From assembly GCA_003342895.1 (NCBI GenBank), contig PTFA01000280.1, forward strand, positions 130,331 through 194,330: 64,000 bases of DNA, given 5' to 3'. Position numbers and translations under genes: made by a program. Under the pieces are notes generated by a model. It was not told the origin of the DNA. It was given only the letters and a program-made list of their open reading frames with translations, and made no database searches. This stretch comes from Casuarius casuarius. Its lineage: Eukaryota > Chordata > Aves > Casuariiformes > Casuariidae. Below, one piece after another: positions 37,330 through 48,302 of the stretch (position 1 is the stretch's first letter; each line of letters begins with the position of its first letter).

Positions 37330-38560
37330 CAAACACAACCAAATAATTTGAGTAGATTTTCAAGAGAAAACTTATTATCAAAAGCATAAGAACACAATAA
37401 TTTTTTCCAGTCACAGTTCACCAGAATTTTTTTAAAAATAAAGAAATCATCCAACAAAAATTAAGCAATAACTAAAATAGAAAATATCAACTCAATTACA
37501 GTTTCAGCAAAAACTTAGTAACTTTAATAAAGTTTCTAATACTGGGAAGTATCTGAGTTGACTCTTTTCTGCATCCAAAGCACAAAAACAAATAAATTGT
37601 CTGAGAGTGTTAGCTAAATTCCTACTTAAACTGGATAACGTAATTACCTGAAGAATATAATTGCATCATGTAATTTACTTTAAACATGTATTTGTAAAGC
37701 CGTGAGTACATTCTTAAAACATAATCTAACCTGTCATTTCTCTTTAGAAAAAGGCTTATAATTTTGGGGGTTATGCACAGATCTTAAATGGAAGCAGATT
37801 CAATATTTGGTGTTTTCATTTTACCCCCAATTTATTTAGCATGTGTTACTCTCGTGATTTAATTTGGACAAGAAAGCTGCATGGCTGCTCAAGCAGTAAA
37901 TTTAAAGTGTAAATGGATTCTTGGCTGCTGATGGCCCAGTTTCTGCTTCTGTTTCCATAGAAACCCATGTAGGAGTGGCAAGAAGACATAACTTAAAATA
38001 TGAACTTAAGGGTTTACTTCCCCCTTCCTCCTCCCTCTCATTCTAACCTCCATCCCCAAGTAAATGGGGTGCAGTTTAAACCCCCCTGCCTTCTTTCTCA
38101 TCCCTTGATTTTACTCATGTAAGCATATAAAGCAAAAATTACGCTGGACAGTAATTTCCTCTCCTAAACTAGAAAATCTGGGCTGTGAAAAGCGAGTCCT
38201 TAAACACGAGGCAGAAGTTCCCACTCTCGCACACATGCGCTTGGTGCCATGTCCGAAGCCGCCGTTGCCCGGTGGGATTCTTACCTCGCTTCTCCTACTG
38301 AGGAACGCAGGCAAACATGGATGGCAGCAAAATCATCTTTAATACGAGATGTCCATCACCCAGACGTGTAGGAGGAAGTGCTGCAAAGCCTCTGCGCAGG
38401 TATTTAATATAGCTAAATTAGCCAGTTAGGCTAATTATAATTCCCTCATTTATTAAACATCACTCTCACAATATCTTCAGCCTTAAGATTCATTTCATAA
38501 ATATTTATGATGACACCCAAGCATGGTGTATTTCCTACAATATGTCCTGTAACAAAATAG
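37330..38560. other. noncoding DNA with conserved-element texture
   Basis: There is no gene. The parts 37660-37990 and 38400-38530 are low in simple repeats and dense in homeodomain-type cores, MEF2-like A/T palindromes and an X-box-like site. On the minus strand at 38287-38299, 13 bases (TAGGAGAAGCGAG) sit between a strong acceptor and a GTAAGA donor. With only one sequence I cannot show conservation. Confidence 0.3.
37951..37964. promoter_or_regulatory. RFX X-box-like site
   Basis: GTTTCCATAGAAAC matches the RFX-family X-box pattern (GTTNCCATGGNAAC) with both half-sites present and is close to palindromic. X-boxes are typical of ciliary gene promoters and enhancers. Here it is not in a CpG island, so an enhancer role is the more natural guess. 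Confidence 0.35.
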
Positions 38561-38700
38561 CACTTCATGGATGTAAAATTGAGTGAGTTTGGTCATTAGA
38601 AATGGTTCAGCCCTCAGACGTGACTAAGCAGTTCTGCAGAAGTACTGACTGGGATAAACTAGACCTTGACTAAGATTTCATATGAAGTAACAGACAAAAA

Positions 38701-38736
38701 AACCAAATCAAAACAAACAAACAAAACAAACAAAAA
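38701..38736. repeat. (CAAA)n simple repeat
   Basis: Impure CAAA/CAAAA tandem units on the + strand. Confidence 0.9.
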
Positions 38737-38974
38737 GACCGGCACAGCTTGGAAAGAACATTAAAATACTGGTTTGCAATCTCTAAAGAATCAGAAAAAA
38801 CATTCTTTGGTAACTTACAGGCTCTTAAAATTTCTTCCTTTCGTCAATCAGACTTGAGAAACTGGAAAACATACCTCTAAATGACTTGTGTGAAAGGTGA
38901 GATCAAATTAGCTGAAGAGCGACACTAAATCCAAGACATTGCTGCTCGATGTATGCTGCCCTGGGGACCGTGGA

Positions 38975-39450
38975 GCCATATACCATATCACAGTAACACC
39001 CAGAGCTGTGACGGCCGCTTGAACCATAGCTGAGCCCAGCCTTCACCAGTGCCTTCTCTTAAAACCTCCAAAGACAACAACCTTGCAACCTCTTTGGGCA
39101 ATTTATTCCAATGCTTATTGTTAACACAGCAGATTTTTTTTTCTTTAACATATAACCTACACTTTTCTCCATATGATTTAAGCCCATTATATCTTCTTCT
39201 AACATCAGCAGATGTGAAGAACAATGCAGGACCTTTCACACAGGCGACAATCCTGTTTCTCTCTCTCCTCTCTTCTAAGCAAAATCCAACTATTTCAGAT
39301 TTTTCTGGGCTCTCTGATCATTCTTCCTGGCTCCTCTGGACTTTCTTTATATAAGCCACATCTTTTCTGAAATCCCACATCCCTAACTAGACTTGTTTCT
39401 CCAATTCAGGAATTACCATGCTTATTGCCCTAAACAGAGTAGAGAGCTTG
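38975..39450 (-). mobile_element. CR1 LINE fragment, C-terminal end of ORF2
   Basis: Read on the minus strand, the segment from about 39350 down matches the 3' coding end of CR1 ORF2. GTCCAGAGGAGCCAGGAAGA corresponds to the family's GTCCAGAGGAGGGCCACGAAGA. Further on, the frame from 39239 to 38988 contains TSADVRRRYNGLKSYGEK and HWNKLPKEVARLLSLEV, which parallel the CR1 motifs around RTRGNG and HWNRLPREVVESPSLE. The copy is diverged and 5'-truncated, with no RT catalytic core. The protein is no longer functional. Confidence 0.85.
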
Positions 39451-39472
39451 CTATACCTGTCTGCACATAAAA

Positions 39473-39497
39473 AAGAAAAAAAAAAGAAAAGAAAAAA
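39473..39497. repeat. A-rich (AAAAG)n simple repeat
   Basis: Mostly A with regular G interruptions, lying between two CR1 remnants. Confidence 0.85.
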
Positions 39498-39551
39498 ATT
39501 CTTAGCTGTATTTCCTAATATTGTTCAGGCTTTTCTTGAAATAACGTGGTA

Positions 39552-39600
39552 TTTTTGATTCACAGAATCATAATATCATAAAACAGCCAGGATCTTATGC
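39552..39600 (-). mobile_element. probable second CR1 3' end
   Basis: The + strand word TTCACAGAATCATAATATCA is the reverse complement of an imperfect (ATTCTGTG)n CR1 terminus. On the minus strand the short preceding sequence reads AAGATCCTGGCTGTTTTATG. It lies beyond the 5' side of the neighbouring minus-strand CR1 fragment, so it should be a separate insertion. Evidence is limited to the terminal repeat. Confidence 0.4.
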
Positions 39601-40918
39601 TAAGACTAAAATTTCTCACAGCATTTTGCCTGAAAATTCCAAGACACCTAGATCATGTGCGTATGTTTTAAGGTAGAGATGTATTTATAGAGAGGATTGC
39701 CTTTGGATATTTATTTTTATTTATACAGTGCCTCTGGTACTTTGCAATTAAAGCAAATGAGACGTTAAAACCTATGGGGGGATGAGGGAATAATTAGGCA
39801 TCAGAATATAAGGAAACCAATTAGAGCAGCAAGCATCCTACAGAGAAAAAAAAAAAAAAAATCACTAATGTTTCCAGACAATCAAGCTTTTTCCATATCT
39901 GTACAACATGAATTGGACAAATAGTTCCTGGGAAAAATCTTTGAGAATCTATTGCATGTAATATGGCTTCATCTAGCAAAGACTGACGATTCAAAATAGA
40001 AATCACTTTCTAAAATATTTGATATCCTCTAGGTGCTATTTATTTGTTTTGTTGCTCAGTGCTAAGATAGCGGCTGTAACAAATATTGTTTCTTGCACCA
40101 TTAGTCCTAAACAGAAATGTAAAAAATCTTTCAAATAAATACATGCTACACTTAGTGAAGGCCTGGCCGTACCTATATACAAAGGCAGTACTTTTTTATG
40201 GTAGCATCTTTAAGACTCAAGAGACTGAAAAGAATTAAAGTTGGGTTTGGAAAGATCATAACATTTTCTTTGAATGTTGTGTGTGATACAGGGAGAAATG
40301 TCCTCTGAATATAGAAAAAAAAGCTGTAAAATATCTGGTGAAAAAGTAATATAGAAATCTTTATAGCTGATCTCCAAAACATGCAAAGAAATTGTTTGCA
40401 TTTAACACTATACTAAATATTTAACAAAAACCACTAAGAATTTAGATTTTTTTTGCTGTGTTATACGTAAGTATTCAAACAGCTTCCCCCCGCCCTAAGC
40501 TCAGTTTTTGATACTAAAAATACAGCAGGGGATACAATAAAATGACAATTATAATTCTGGTGCTATTATACAAAGGTTATGACTCATTCATTAAAATATC
40601 TAAATTAGCAAGCCTACTGCTAGCTAAAATGGAAGATGTTAATATAACCAAAGACTTAACACCTTGCATTATACATTACTAACAAATCTTTGTGCAGAAT
40701 GATGCGTAAATGTTTCATACTAAGCAAATAAGCTTTGCAAAAGGTAGCACGACCTGAAACAGACTGTAGTAAGCCAGAGCACACCCGATGTGTATTCAAG
40801 ATACGTTGGATTATGTATGGCATTGCAAGCAGAAAAGAGTGAGCATACATGCTGAGCTCAGTTCAATAAAAATCCTGCTTTTGGCCATCAAATGGGACTG
40901 GCAATTTATCTTTTATAT

Positions 40919-40975
40919 GAAAAAAAAAAATATATATATATCTATATATATATCTCTCTATATCTATCTTTTTTC
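40919..40975. repeat. A-run followed by TA/TC microsatellite
   Basis: A poly-A run passes into TATATA, then TCTATATA and CTCTCTATATC units. Confidence 0.9.
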
Positions 40976-41130
40976 ATCTTAAATTCTGAAGTAATCAATC
41001 TCTACTGTCACTTTCCCTTTTGAAAATATACCAAGTAGTACCACATGACCAGTAAGTCAGTGGAGAACTTTAAATGTCCTTAGAGATTAATAGTTCAGAT
41101 ACAGGCCCTCTTCTTGTTTATTTTAACCAG

Positions 41131-41317
41131 GTCTCTGAGCACTGGCCATCGAACTGGTGGGAACACTACAGTCTGGAAGCGGGCTGGAAGCTCAAAAAGC
41201 CAACTAACATGATGCAAAAGCCTTTAGGAAAGTCCTTCTCCTTAGAAAGGAAGAAATCGTGTACTGCCAGAGGAACAGACTCATTCTCTCTCAAAACAGA
41301 TAGTGGAAATAAAATAG
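41131..41317 (+). CDS. candidate 187-nt coding exon, unknown gene
   Basis: A T-rich tract ending TTTTAACCAG forms a good acceptor at 41130. The following frame is open for 62 codons and starts VSEHWPSNWWEHYSLEAGW; an ATAG|GTAAAT donor closes it at 41317. The peptide is mixed in composition, rich in Trp at the start and Lys/Ser later, and is not obviously compositional. I do not recognise it. The frame also runs open upstream of the acceptor to 41074, which weakens the argument. Ratio of synonymous to nonsynonymous change across birds would test it. Confidence 0.15.
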
Positions 41318-42239
41318 GTAAATAAATCTGCAACAGCCATTTTCAGCACAGTAGCGTTAATGACTCCCAGCTGTCCCTCCTCTGAGCTCAGGACAAGCTC
41401 GGTGAATGTTTTTAATTAGGAGTAACAGAATATATATACTGTTAGAGAGACAGGACCAGGAAGATCTAATTCCAGGCGTGATACAGCCTTCTTGCTTACT
41501 CTTAAGCACTCACTGAACACCTCGTCTCGGTTTTGTACCTGGGTCGTCTGCTTTTCAATAAGCACAGATATGAAACTGCCTGGGATTTTTCACTCTGATA
41601 GCGTTCCTGCACCGCGTTTCCCGTCAGAGTTAAAGAAACAGCTGAGGCAGCGCAGGCCTGGCCACCCATCTCTCCTGCAAAGGCTGAGAAACTTCCAGGA
41701 GTTTGTTTCAAGCTCCCCCTTCCCTCCCGCAACGGCAGCACTCCTCGAGGTGGCTACTAATGAGCCGGCGAGGGACCTCTCCACCTGCAGGCCTAATTAA
41801 CGCGTGCATACACGAAACCAAAGGAGCAGTCTTCAAACAAAGCATAGCAAAAATCAGCTCAGGACCAAACTGCGAAGCGAGTTTGAAATGATCCTTTTGT
41901 TCGTATCCTTTACGGTAAGGCCATACAGCCTGCTGCACGCGAAGGCTTTAGATTTCACGTTTGGCTCCTACATTTTTAAGCTTTTCCTTCCCTCCCCCTT
42001 TTCAAACAAAAGGGTTAAAAACTCGGTGAAGCCTTGCCTGTGTGTATGCCCTAGTTCACCCTCTACTACTCGCGTGGAGGAATAAGAAGAAATACAAGCC
42101 TCTATCAAAACCTAACAGAAGAGCAGCACAAGCAGACTTTGATCGGCAGCTTATTTACTGCTCGGCTCTACCTTCACTAGGACTTCCTCATTACTCTCAA
42201 AATTTTAGTAACTTTGCACATATTTATTTCATCTCACGG

Positions 42240-42430
42240 AGTCTGCGGCACCAGCGCCATGTCAGCAGAGTCCCCTTAGCAAAGGGGCGGCCAACGCGGA
42301 CAAGAGGAGCGTTGCTGCCAGCACCAGAGCACCGTCTCCTCACGCAAACCGCACAGCCGGGCGAAGCCAACGAAGCTCCTCCATGTCAGCAAAGGTGCAG
42401 CCGCGCCACGGCTTTCACCAGCGGCCTTTT
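42240..42430. other. GC-rich, CpG-containing patch
   Basis: About 190 bases with clearly raised GC and a dozen or so CpGs, for example near CAACGCGGACAAG and GCCGCGCCACGG. The word CCATGTCAGCA occurs at 42257 and again at 42382. It could be a minor island or decayed GC-rich repeat; no exon is evident. Confidence 0.35.
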
Positions 42431-44792
42431 AGCAACGTCAACCAAGGGCCACAGCTTCTCACACCAAGCTGACCACATCAAGAAAATGCTGTAGTACAGA
42501 CCTGGCCCTAGAGATGAGAAAATTCCTAAAGTTACTTTGGGATGGATGTATTTCACACCAAAATGGGGAAAACCTCCCAAATTGCATCAGGAATTTTCCA
42601 TTCAAATTTCATTTTCGACCAAGTAGGGGTGCTAGCAATTCTATGTACCTCATGCCCCTCACTAAGTAGCAAGACTCTAACGTCAATTTAATGAAATAGC
42701 AAGGGCTTTACAAATGTCTTCGATACATGGAAGCAGAATCTGGTGTTCTAACATGACCAGTCCAAACCTCAACCGCATACAAACCCTTTTTTCCAAAAAC
42801 AAGGTTTTAGCTATTCTTTTTAACTACTACACTAGTCACTGTACCAAAGCCAAAAATGCAATCATATACAGACTGCTTCTGTTATCCATAAATGATCTAA
42901 TCCATTAGCAGAGGTGTGTTCCACCCATTTTTTCCTACCTCTCCATTTCCCATAAATTGACAAATCTAGCACAAGATAATTGCAAGAAATTTAAAATATA
43001 TTAAATTCCTCATGAAAAGCTCATGAAAAAACGTAGAGAGATATTAAATGCCATCCACAGGATGTAAGCAAAAGACCGTGAAGCATTTTCCTATGAAAAA
43101 TTATTCTAGAAATAGCCATTTAAAAAGTTTTTGCAACTTTTGTGTACTCTATTGGCTCCTGACTGAAATCAGCATGTTAATGTATTTGGACTCATGGATT
43201 TGATTCCATAGAAAAACATTTCTGTTCCTATGAAATGATTTAAACCAGTCTACCTATTTAAAACCTATTACCAGTTTTGTAATGGGAGCAAAAGAACTCT
43301 TAAATTCAAAACCAAGGACATAACAGTACCAAAAAGCCTCAAAAGCATCCAGATCTCAGGACACAAAACTTTTTCAGAAATATGGCAAACCTTTTTTGGA
43401 CGTGACTCGTACCTCGTATTGGCTCTACGCCTGCCTGCTTTCTACCAATGAGGCTGTAACAAACCCTGCAAGGTTGCCTTCAGCCCAGTAGCTCTTCTCC
43501 AAGGGAAGAGAAGCTTCATTTTCCTTCACATGCTGATAAAAGAAACTCATCACAGAGGCCTCAATTTCTTCCATCCTCCCCTTTTCACACAATCGGCCAT
43601 CCAGCTCCATGACCCAGACACATACTGTTTTCTCCACCTACTTGGAAAAATGTTAGAAAAGGAAAGCTCACGGGACACAGACCAAATCTGCCTCACAGGA
43701 TATTTAAACCAACCAAACAAAAAAAGCCCCAGTAAGATTCAAGCCTGCCTCTGGCTACTGAAAGTAGGAGGTGCTGACTTCAGACTTTGCAACAGAAACT
43801 ACAGAAAAACATGCACCTCCAAAGCTGAAATTAAAAGAAAACTCCGCAACGTACTATAGAGATTAGAAGAACAAAAGAAGAAACTATCAAAGAGAGACCA
43901 ACATCCTGATATTTTCTGTTGCTGGTGCGTAAGGTGATGCACAAAATCAAAAGCTGCCAAGTGGGTGGCATCTTTACAACAAAGAAAAATCTTTGCTGCT
44001 GTTGCTGAAATTTGTGCAGTTCACCTCCACTCAGCATCTTCCTGCTCCTCCAAACAGCTAATAATCTGAAGTGTCTCCCCTCTTTGGGGAGCTGCACATT
44101 CAAATCTCCAGCAGCATTTAATAAGTGAGTTCACAGGATTAGTTCTTTTCATCCCTAGATAGTTAATATCACCTATTTTAGTCAGATATCTATATCTCCT
44201 CATGTTTAATATGTCTGAAACTCTAGTATAAATTACTGATAAGAATTTCTTAAGAACCAAGCCAACTATGTCTTCCAAAACACATGGAACTCTTTAGTAT
44301 CCATATAGTTAGTTTAAATATGTAATTAAGGCCACGCTTTTAAACACCATGATCTCTGTAAAACTGTTAAAAATTAGGCATTCAACAACATTTCAGTTTA
44401 GAATAGCCCCAGTCATTGGCAGAACTAGAGAGAAGAAAAACGTAATAATCACCGTTTTAACTGTAAAACAGTAATGTGAGCACGAACTGCCTTCAGTATC
44501 AGAATGCTTAAAAGTCAATTACAGCCTATAAATGCTAATCAAAATAAACGAAGACAACAGTTAAGTAGACGCAGATAAGTTTTATTCCTCAAACTTTATT
44601 AGCTTCTACCAGCTGTCTCAAAAACATGTACATTCTCCCATGGTAACGTGACATCCCAAAGGCAAGGATGCTGTCCCACCACAAGCAAAAACCAAAAATG
44701 CCTTCCTACAATGCTGCTGTGCTAGAAGAATATAAACCCTGCTACTTCCACATGTATAAAACCTGCTACTTTGTCTGATATAAATGTTTGCA

Positions 44793-44826
44793 TATGTGTG
44801 CGTGTGTGTGCACGTGCACATGCATA
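44793..44826. repeat. (TG)n microsatellite
   Basis: TG units interrupted by C and ending in the palindromic word GTGCACGTGCAC. Confidence 0.85.
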
Positions 44827-46092
44827 CACCCATCCACACTTCATAACAACATCTCTGGGCAACAGCTTATAGGAAACATGTATTTAAAAGCTTGAGAGAA
44901 GAAAATTCAGTGCTCTTCCCAGCAGGTAGTGAATTAAATGCAAGAATTATAATACTAGTCTAAGGTCATAAATGGCATTCAGAAGACTCTCCCTTTTCCT
45001 GCCAAGCAAGCCAGCAAAAACAAATGAGTTCCTCCTATTTTACAGCACATGACATACAAGATTTAGCATTATATGATTATCTTTGGTATGAAAAACCTAT
45101 GAAACATAATATTTTTTATGGAAATAAAAACTCTTTTGTCACAGGGTCTTTAAAGATGACATATTTTGAAGGGCAGTTACTCCTTAAATACAGACACAAT
45201 GTCAAAACTGAGGTCTAACAACTATGAAAATCACAAGTTAAAACTGTTTTTACATTTGGGATGTCTAAGGGTGACACATTTCATCTCTACTTTTATCAAT
45301 TTCCCAGTAGATTAGCATAAGGTCAGTGACTATTCTCAGTAAAAGAACCCAATCCACTGTAAGTGTGGGAAGTTATTCTTTATGGTACATACTGTTTTTG
45401 GATACAGAAAGTCACATTAAATGCCAAAGTTAGATGATATGTTTTTAGTCAAGGATAAGTCATTAAAAAGAAGTCAAGATCTTTAAGAAGATACCAATTC
45501 AAGGCATAGACAGCAGCTCACAGTAATATTTATGGAAACAAGTTACAAATGAGATTTCCTTAACCACCTATTTAATTATGTTCTTAATAATTGTATGCAG
45601 TAAGGGTAGCCTTTATATTCTTTTGAGTATAACAACTTTATTTTTATATGCATATGCATTGTAGATTCGTAATCACAAAGATGTTACAGCCAGAGTTGAT
45701 AAATTATGAGCAGACCAAGAACAACGCAGGAAAGAATAAAGTGCTACTTCTGTACATTTTTGTATGGAAAGGCAATTAAGGTCACATAAAATGCTGAAAC
45801 CCTCTGTTTAGGTCTGAGTTAATGTCATAACTGATGAACTCAATATTGTGGAAAGCCTGTGCCATCTCACTGAAATTGACCTAAAAAGCTTAATTTAACA
45901 ATAACAGATCTAACCAGCTGTCATGTTACATAAATTAACAGAATAAGCAAAAGCATCTGCAACAATAACAACGTACCCCAATTTGTGGTCAGAAAAACTA
46001 AATCATCAGGAAAACTGAAGGGAAGTCTGTGCCTCTCTAGAGACTATGGCCTACCTATCCTATTCGAGCTAAAAATGAGTTAGCAAAATTTG

Positions 46093-46275
46093 CAGGAATT
46101 GCCATACAGAGTCAAACCGAAAGCCCATCTCATTTAGCCCTCTAATGTTTTGAATAGTATCCAGCAAGTAACTCCCATAGCAACTTAGGTAAACGAATCC
46201 CAGACACAGTACAAGTCTGTAGTCCTTCCTTCCTGGGCCCCTACTGATTTGCTTTGCAGCCTTGGACAAAGGAGG
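46093..46275 (+). mobile_element. ancient amniote interspersed repeat, family name unsure
   Basis: AGGAATTGCCATACAGAGTC, then AAGCCCATCTCATTTAGCCC, then a stretch like the family's CAGTATCC, matches from memory a repeat very common in turtles and crocodilians (GGAATTGCCATACTGGGTCA...GTCCATCTAGCCCAGTATCC). Similarity is clear for about 80 bases and fades afterwards. I cannot assign a class with certainty. It has no coding capacity. Confidence 0.55.
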
Positions 46276-47202
46276 GTCCAGGAAAAAAACAAAGTCTTTT
46301 GACTCCCAATTTTTTATTTAAGCCATTTGAGAAAACACAGTGTTTAGAGTTCACCAAGAATCAAAGCCTTTGTAATATCAAAACCAGAAAGACAGTTGAG
46401 GCCTAGCTTGTGAACCTGAACTGAACCTGAAAATTTACTTTCCTTAGTTATTATGAGTCAGATGCATGAGACTTCTAAGTACAAATGTCAGCATGAGCAT
46501 CTCTACCTAGTCTTTAAGTGGTCTTAAGCCACATACAGATAGAGAGACTAAAAATTCTGCCAAGTAAGAGCAAAAAGAGCAGCAAAAGGTAACTGAGCAA
46601 CTGTATACTATTTCTCTTTTCTCCTCTTTTGGAGGGCAATGATACAGTGTTGGTGTCCTGCCAAAGGCACACACCATTAAAACATTACACCTTTAGCAGT
46701 TCTGCCGCATAGCGTGCAATATAAGCACAAAAGTCCCTTTGGAATCCCAGCTTGCTCCTTTGCAAAAATTTCATCGAGGGAGGGAGGAGCAGCAAAAATA
46801 CTTTTCTCTACTTTCCATTTTAAGTTCTGTAAAAACGCAAAGATCTGAAAACTACTGAGGACTGTAACACATTATTCAACTGGTATAATGTGAACAACGA
46901 CAAAAAAAGACAAAATAATGAGTTAAGAAAGAATTCTTGCAATTAGTCAGCAGCACTCTGTCTGCGTTCTGTGGAAGAAGGGTTTTTGTTTTTAACTAAG
47001 GAAGCACAGGCTTGGTGTTAAAATTTTCAGAACTTTCCTGGGACATGGTTCAGGTGCAAAATGCCTGTTTTAGGACCACAGAAGTACCCACCCCTACTGA
47101 TGGCACGTACACTGTCTGAAGTCATCTTTCCACTAGGGCCGTGGAACGCCTAAGGCCCATCCGTCCGCTGAAGCAGCTAGCCAGTATTTAGGGCCTTGGA
47201 AT

Positions 47203-47222
47203 GATATCTTCNTTAAGATATC
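47203..47222. repeat. 8-bp inverted repeat around an ambiguous base
   Basis: GATATCTT and AAGATATC are perfect inverted copies separated by the four bases CNTT. The only N in the last 48 kb falls in this loop, which suggests the hairpin disturbed sequencing. Confidence 0.85.
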
Positions 47223-48209
47223 AGTTATACGTGTCAGCTATGCTATTTAGAATAATTATTTGCTATGATCTTGCTTATTTACAAAAATATTGAGTTGAGC
47301 TGCATTTCCTGGGAACACAGTAGAAACAAACAGCAGGTAGTTTCCTTACTCAGAAGTCCCCAACTGTGCCACAGGCTGCAAAATGATATTTGAGTCTATA
47401 TATCCATAAGAAAATCCAAACAGAACCCCACAATAGACTGTCTCAAGATATTCTTGCCCTGCTGACCTCCTTTCCCTCCTTCTCACCTCTTTCCTTTTCT
47501 ACAGCAGTGCGGCAGCCATACATTACTCTGCCTTCAGAGTTGAGCTACGAGCCTGGTGGACCTCCTCCCCACACACACTTATCTGGCTTTATTACTCCAT
47601 ATACCTTTTTTCTTTTAAAAAATGCTTGATCAGTTCCCTGCTGAGCTGTGGGGTGGGACTACCTCAAACTTATATCAAACAGCAGCTATGTCCCCTTGCT
47701 ACACCTGTCTTGTTATGCAGTCTATTGCCACGACTGGCTGAGGGCATCTTCATTGAGTGAAGATGCTGAATTGCTTGCTCCACTGCGACTGAAAGAAGGA
47801 AACTGGCCTGCCTCTAAGCTTGCTTTAGGAGCTCCTTCCTTAAAACCACTGGTCTATACCAGCAGCAATTACTGTCTTTCAAGAATAATTCTGGGAAAAA
47901 ACTGATTTGATTTGGTGGGAGAATTACATTCCAGGTTTAATTACTTTGGCAACAGCCTTACTTAGATAACCATCAATCCAGTACATTTAATGACTAGAAA
48001 GAACTGTCTTGTTGAATGATGACAGGGAGAACTAGAGAGAGAATTTTTTAAAAAGTAAATCTCTCCTTATGCAAATTATTACAATTCAAGCATGACCAGT
48101 AAGCAAATATGGAAAACAGCCAGAGTATCTGGGTCATTACTACAGTCAGGCAAGAACAACAACAAAAAAGCCCAAGAACCATCCAAAACTAGTTGCATTT
48201 GAGGAGGGC

Positions 48210-48246
48210 ATGATGTACTGGGGCACATGGATGATGTACTGGGGCA
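48210..48246. repeat. two-copy 21-bp tandem duplication
   Basis: ATGATGTACTGGGGCA occurs at 48210-48225 and 48231-48246, giving a 21-bp period with the joining CATGG. Confidence 0.9.
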
Positions 48247-48273
48247 GTGAGCAAAGTGAAAGAGCACAGGAAT

Positions 48274-48302
48274 GGGGCTGGGGGGTGGGAACGGGGTGGG
48301 GG
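48274..48302 (+). other. G-quadruplex motif
   Basis: Five G runs (4, 6, 3, 4 and 5 G) are separated by loops of 2, 1, 3 and 1 bases. This satisfies the standard four-run quadruplex rule with one run to spare. It is isolated in AT-rich DNA and not next to any gene I can see. Confidence 0.9.

Larger units (their letters stand above)
39600..46090. other. noncoding DNA, no firm gene
   Basis: Besides the candidate exon at 41131 I see no gene or clear interspersed repeat. A 17-base A run lies at about 39844-39860. GC rises at 41580-41790 and 42240-42430, producing overlapping frames of 60-150 codons on both strands. A partial X-box (TCTCCCATGGTAAC) lies at 44634-44647. Confidence 0.45.
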
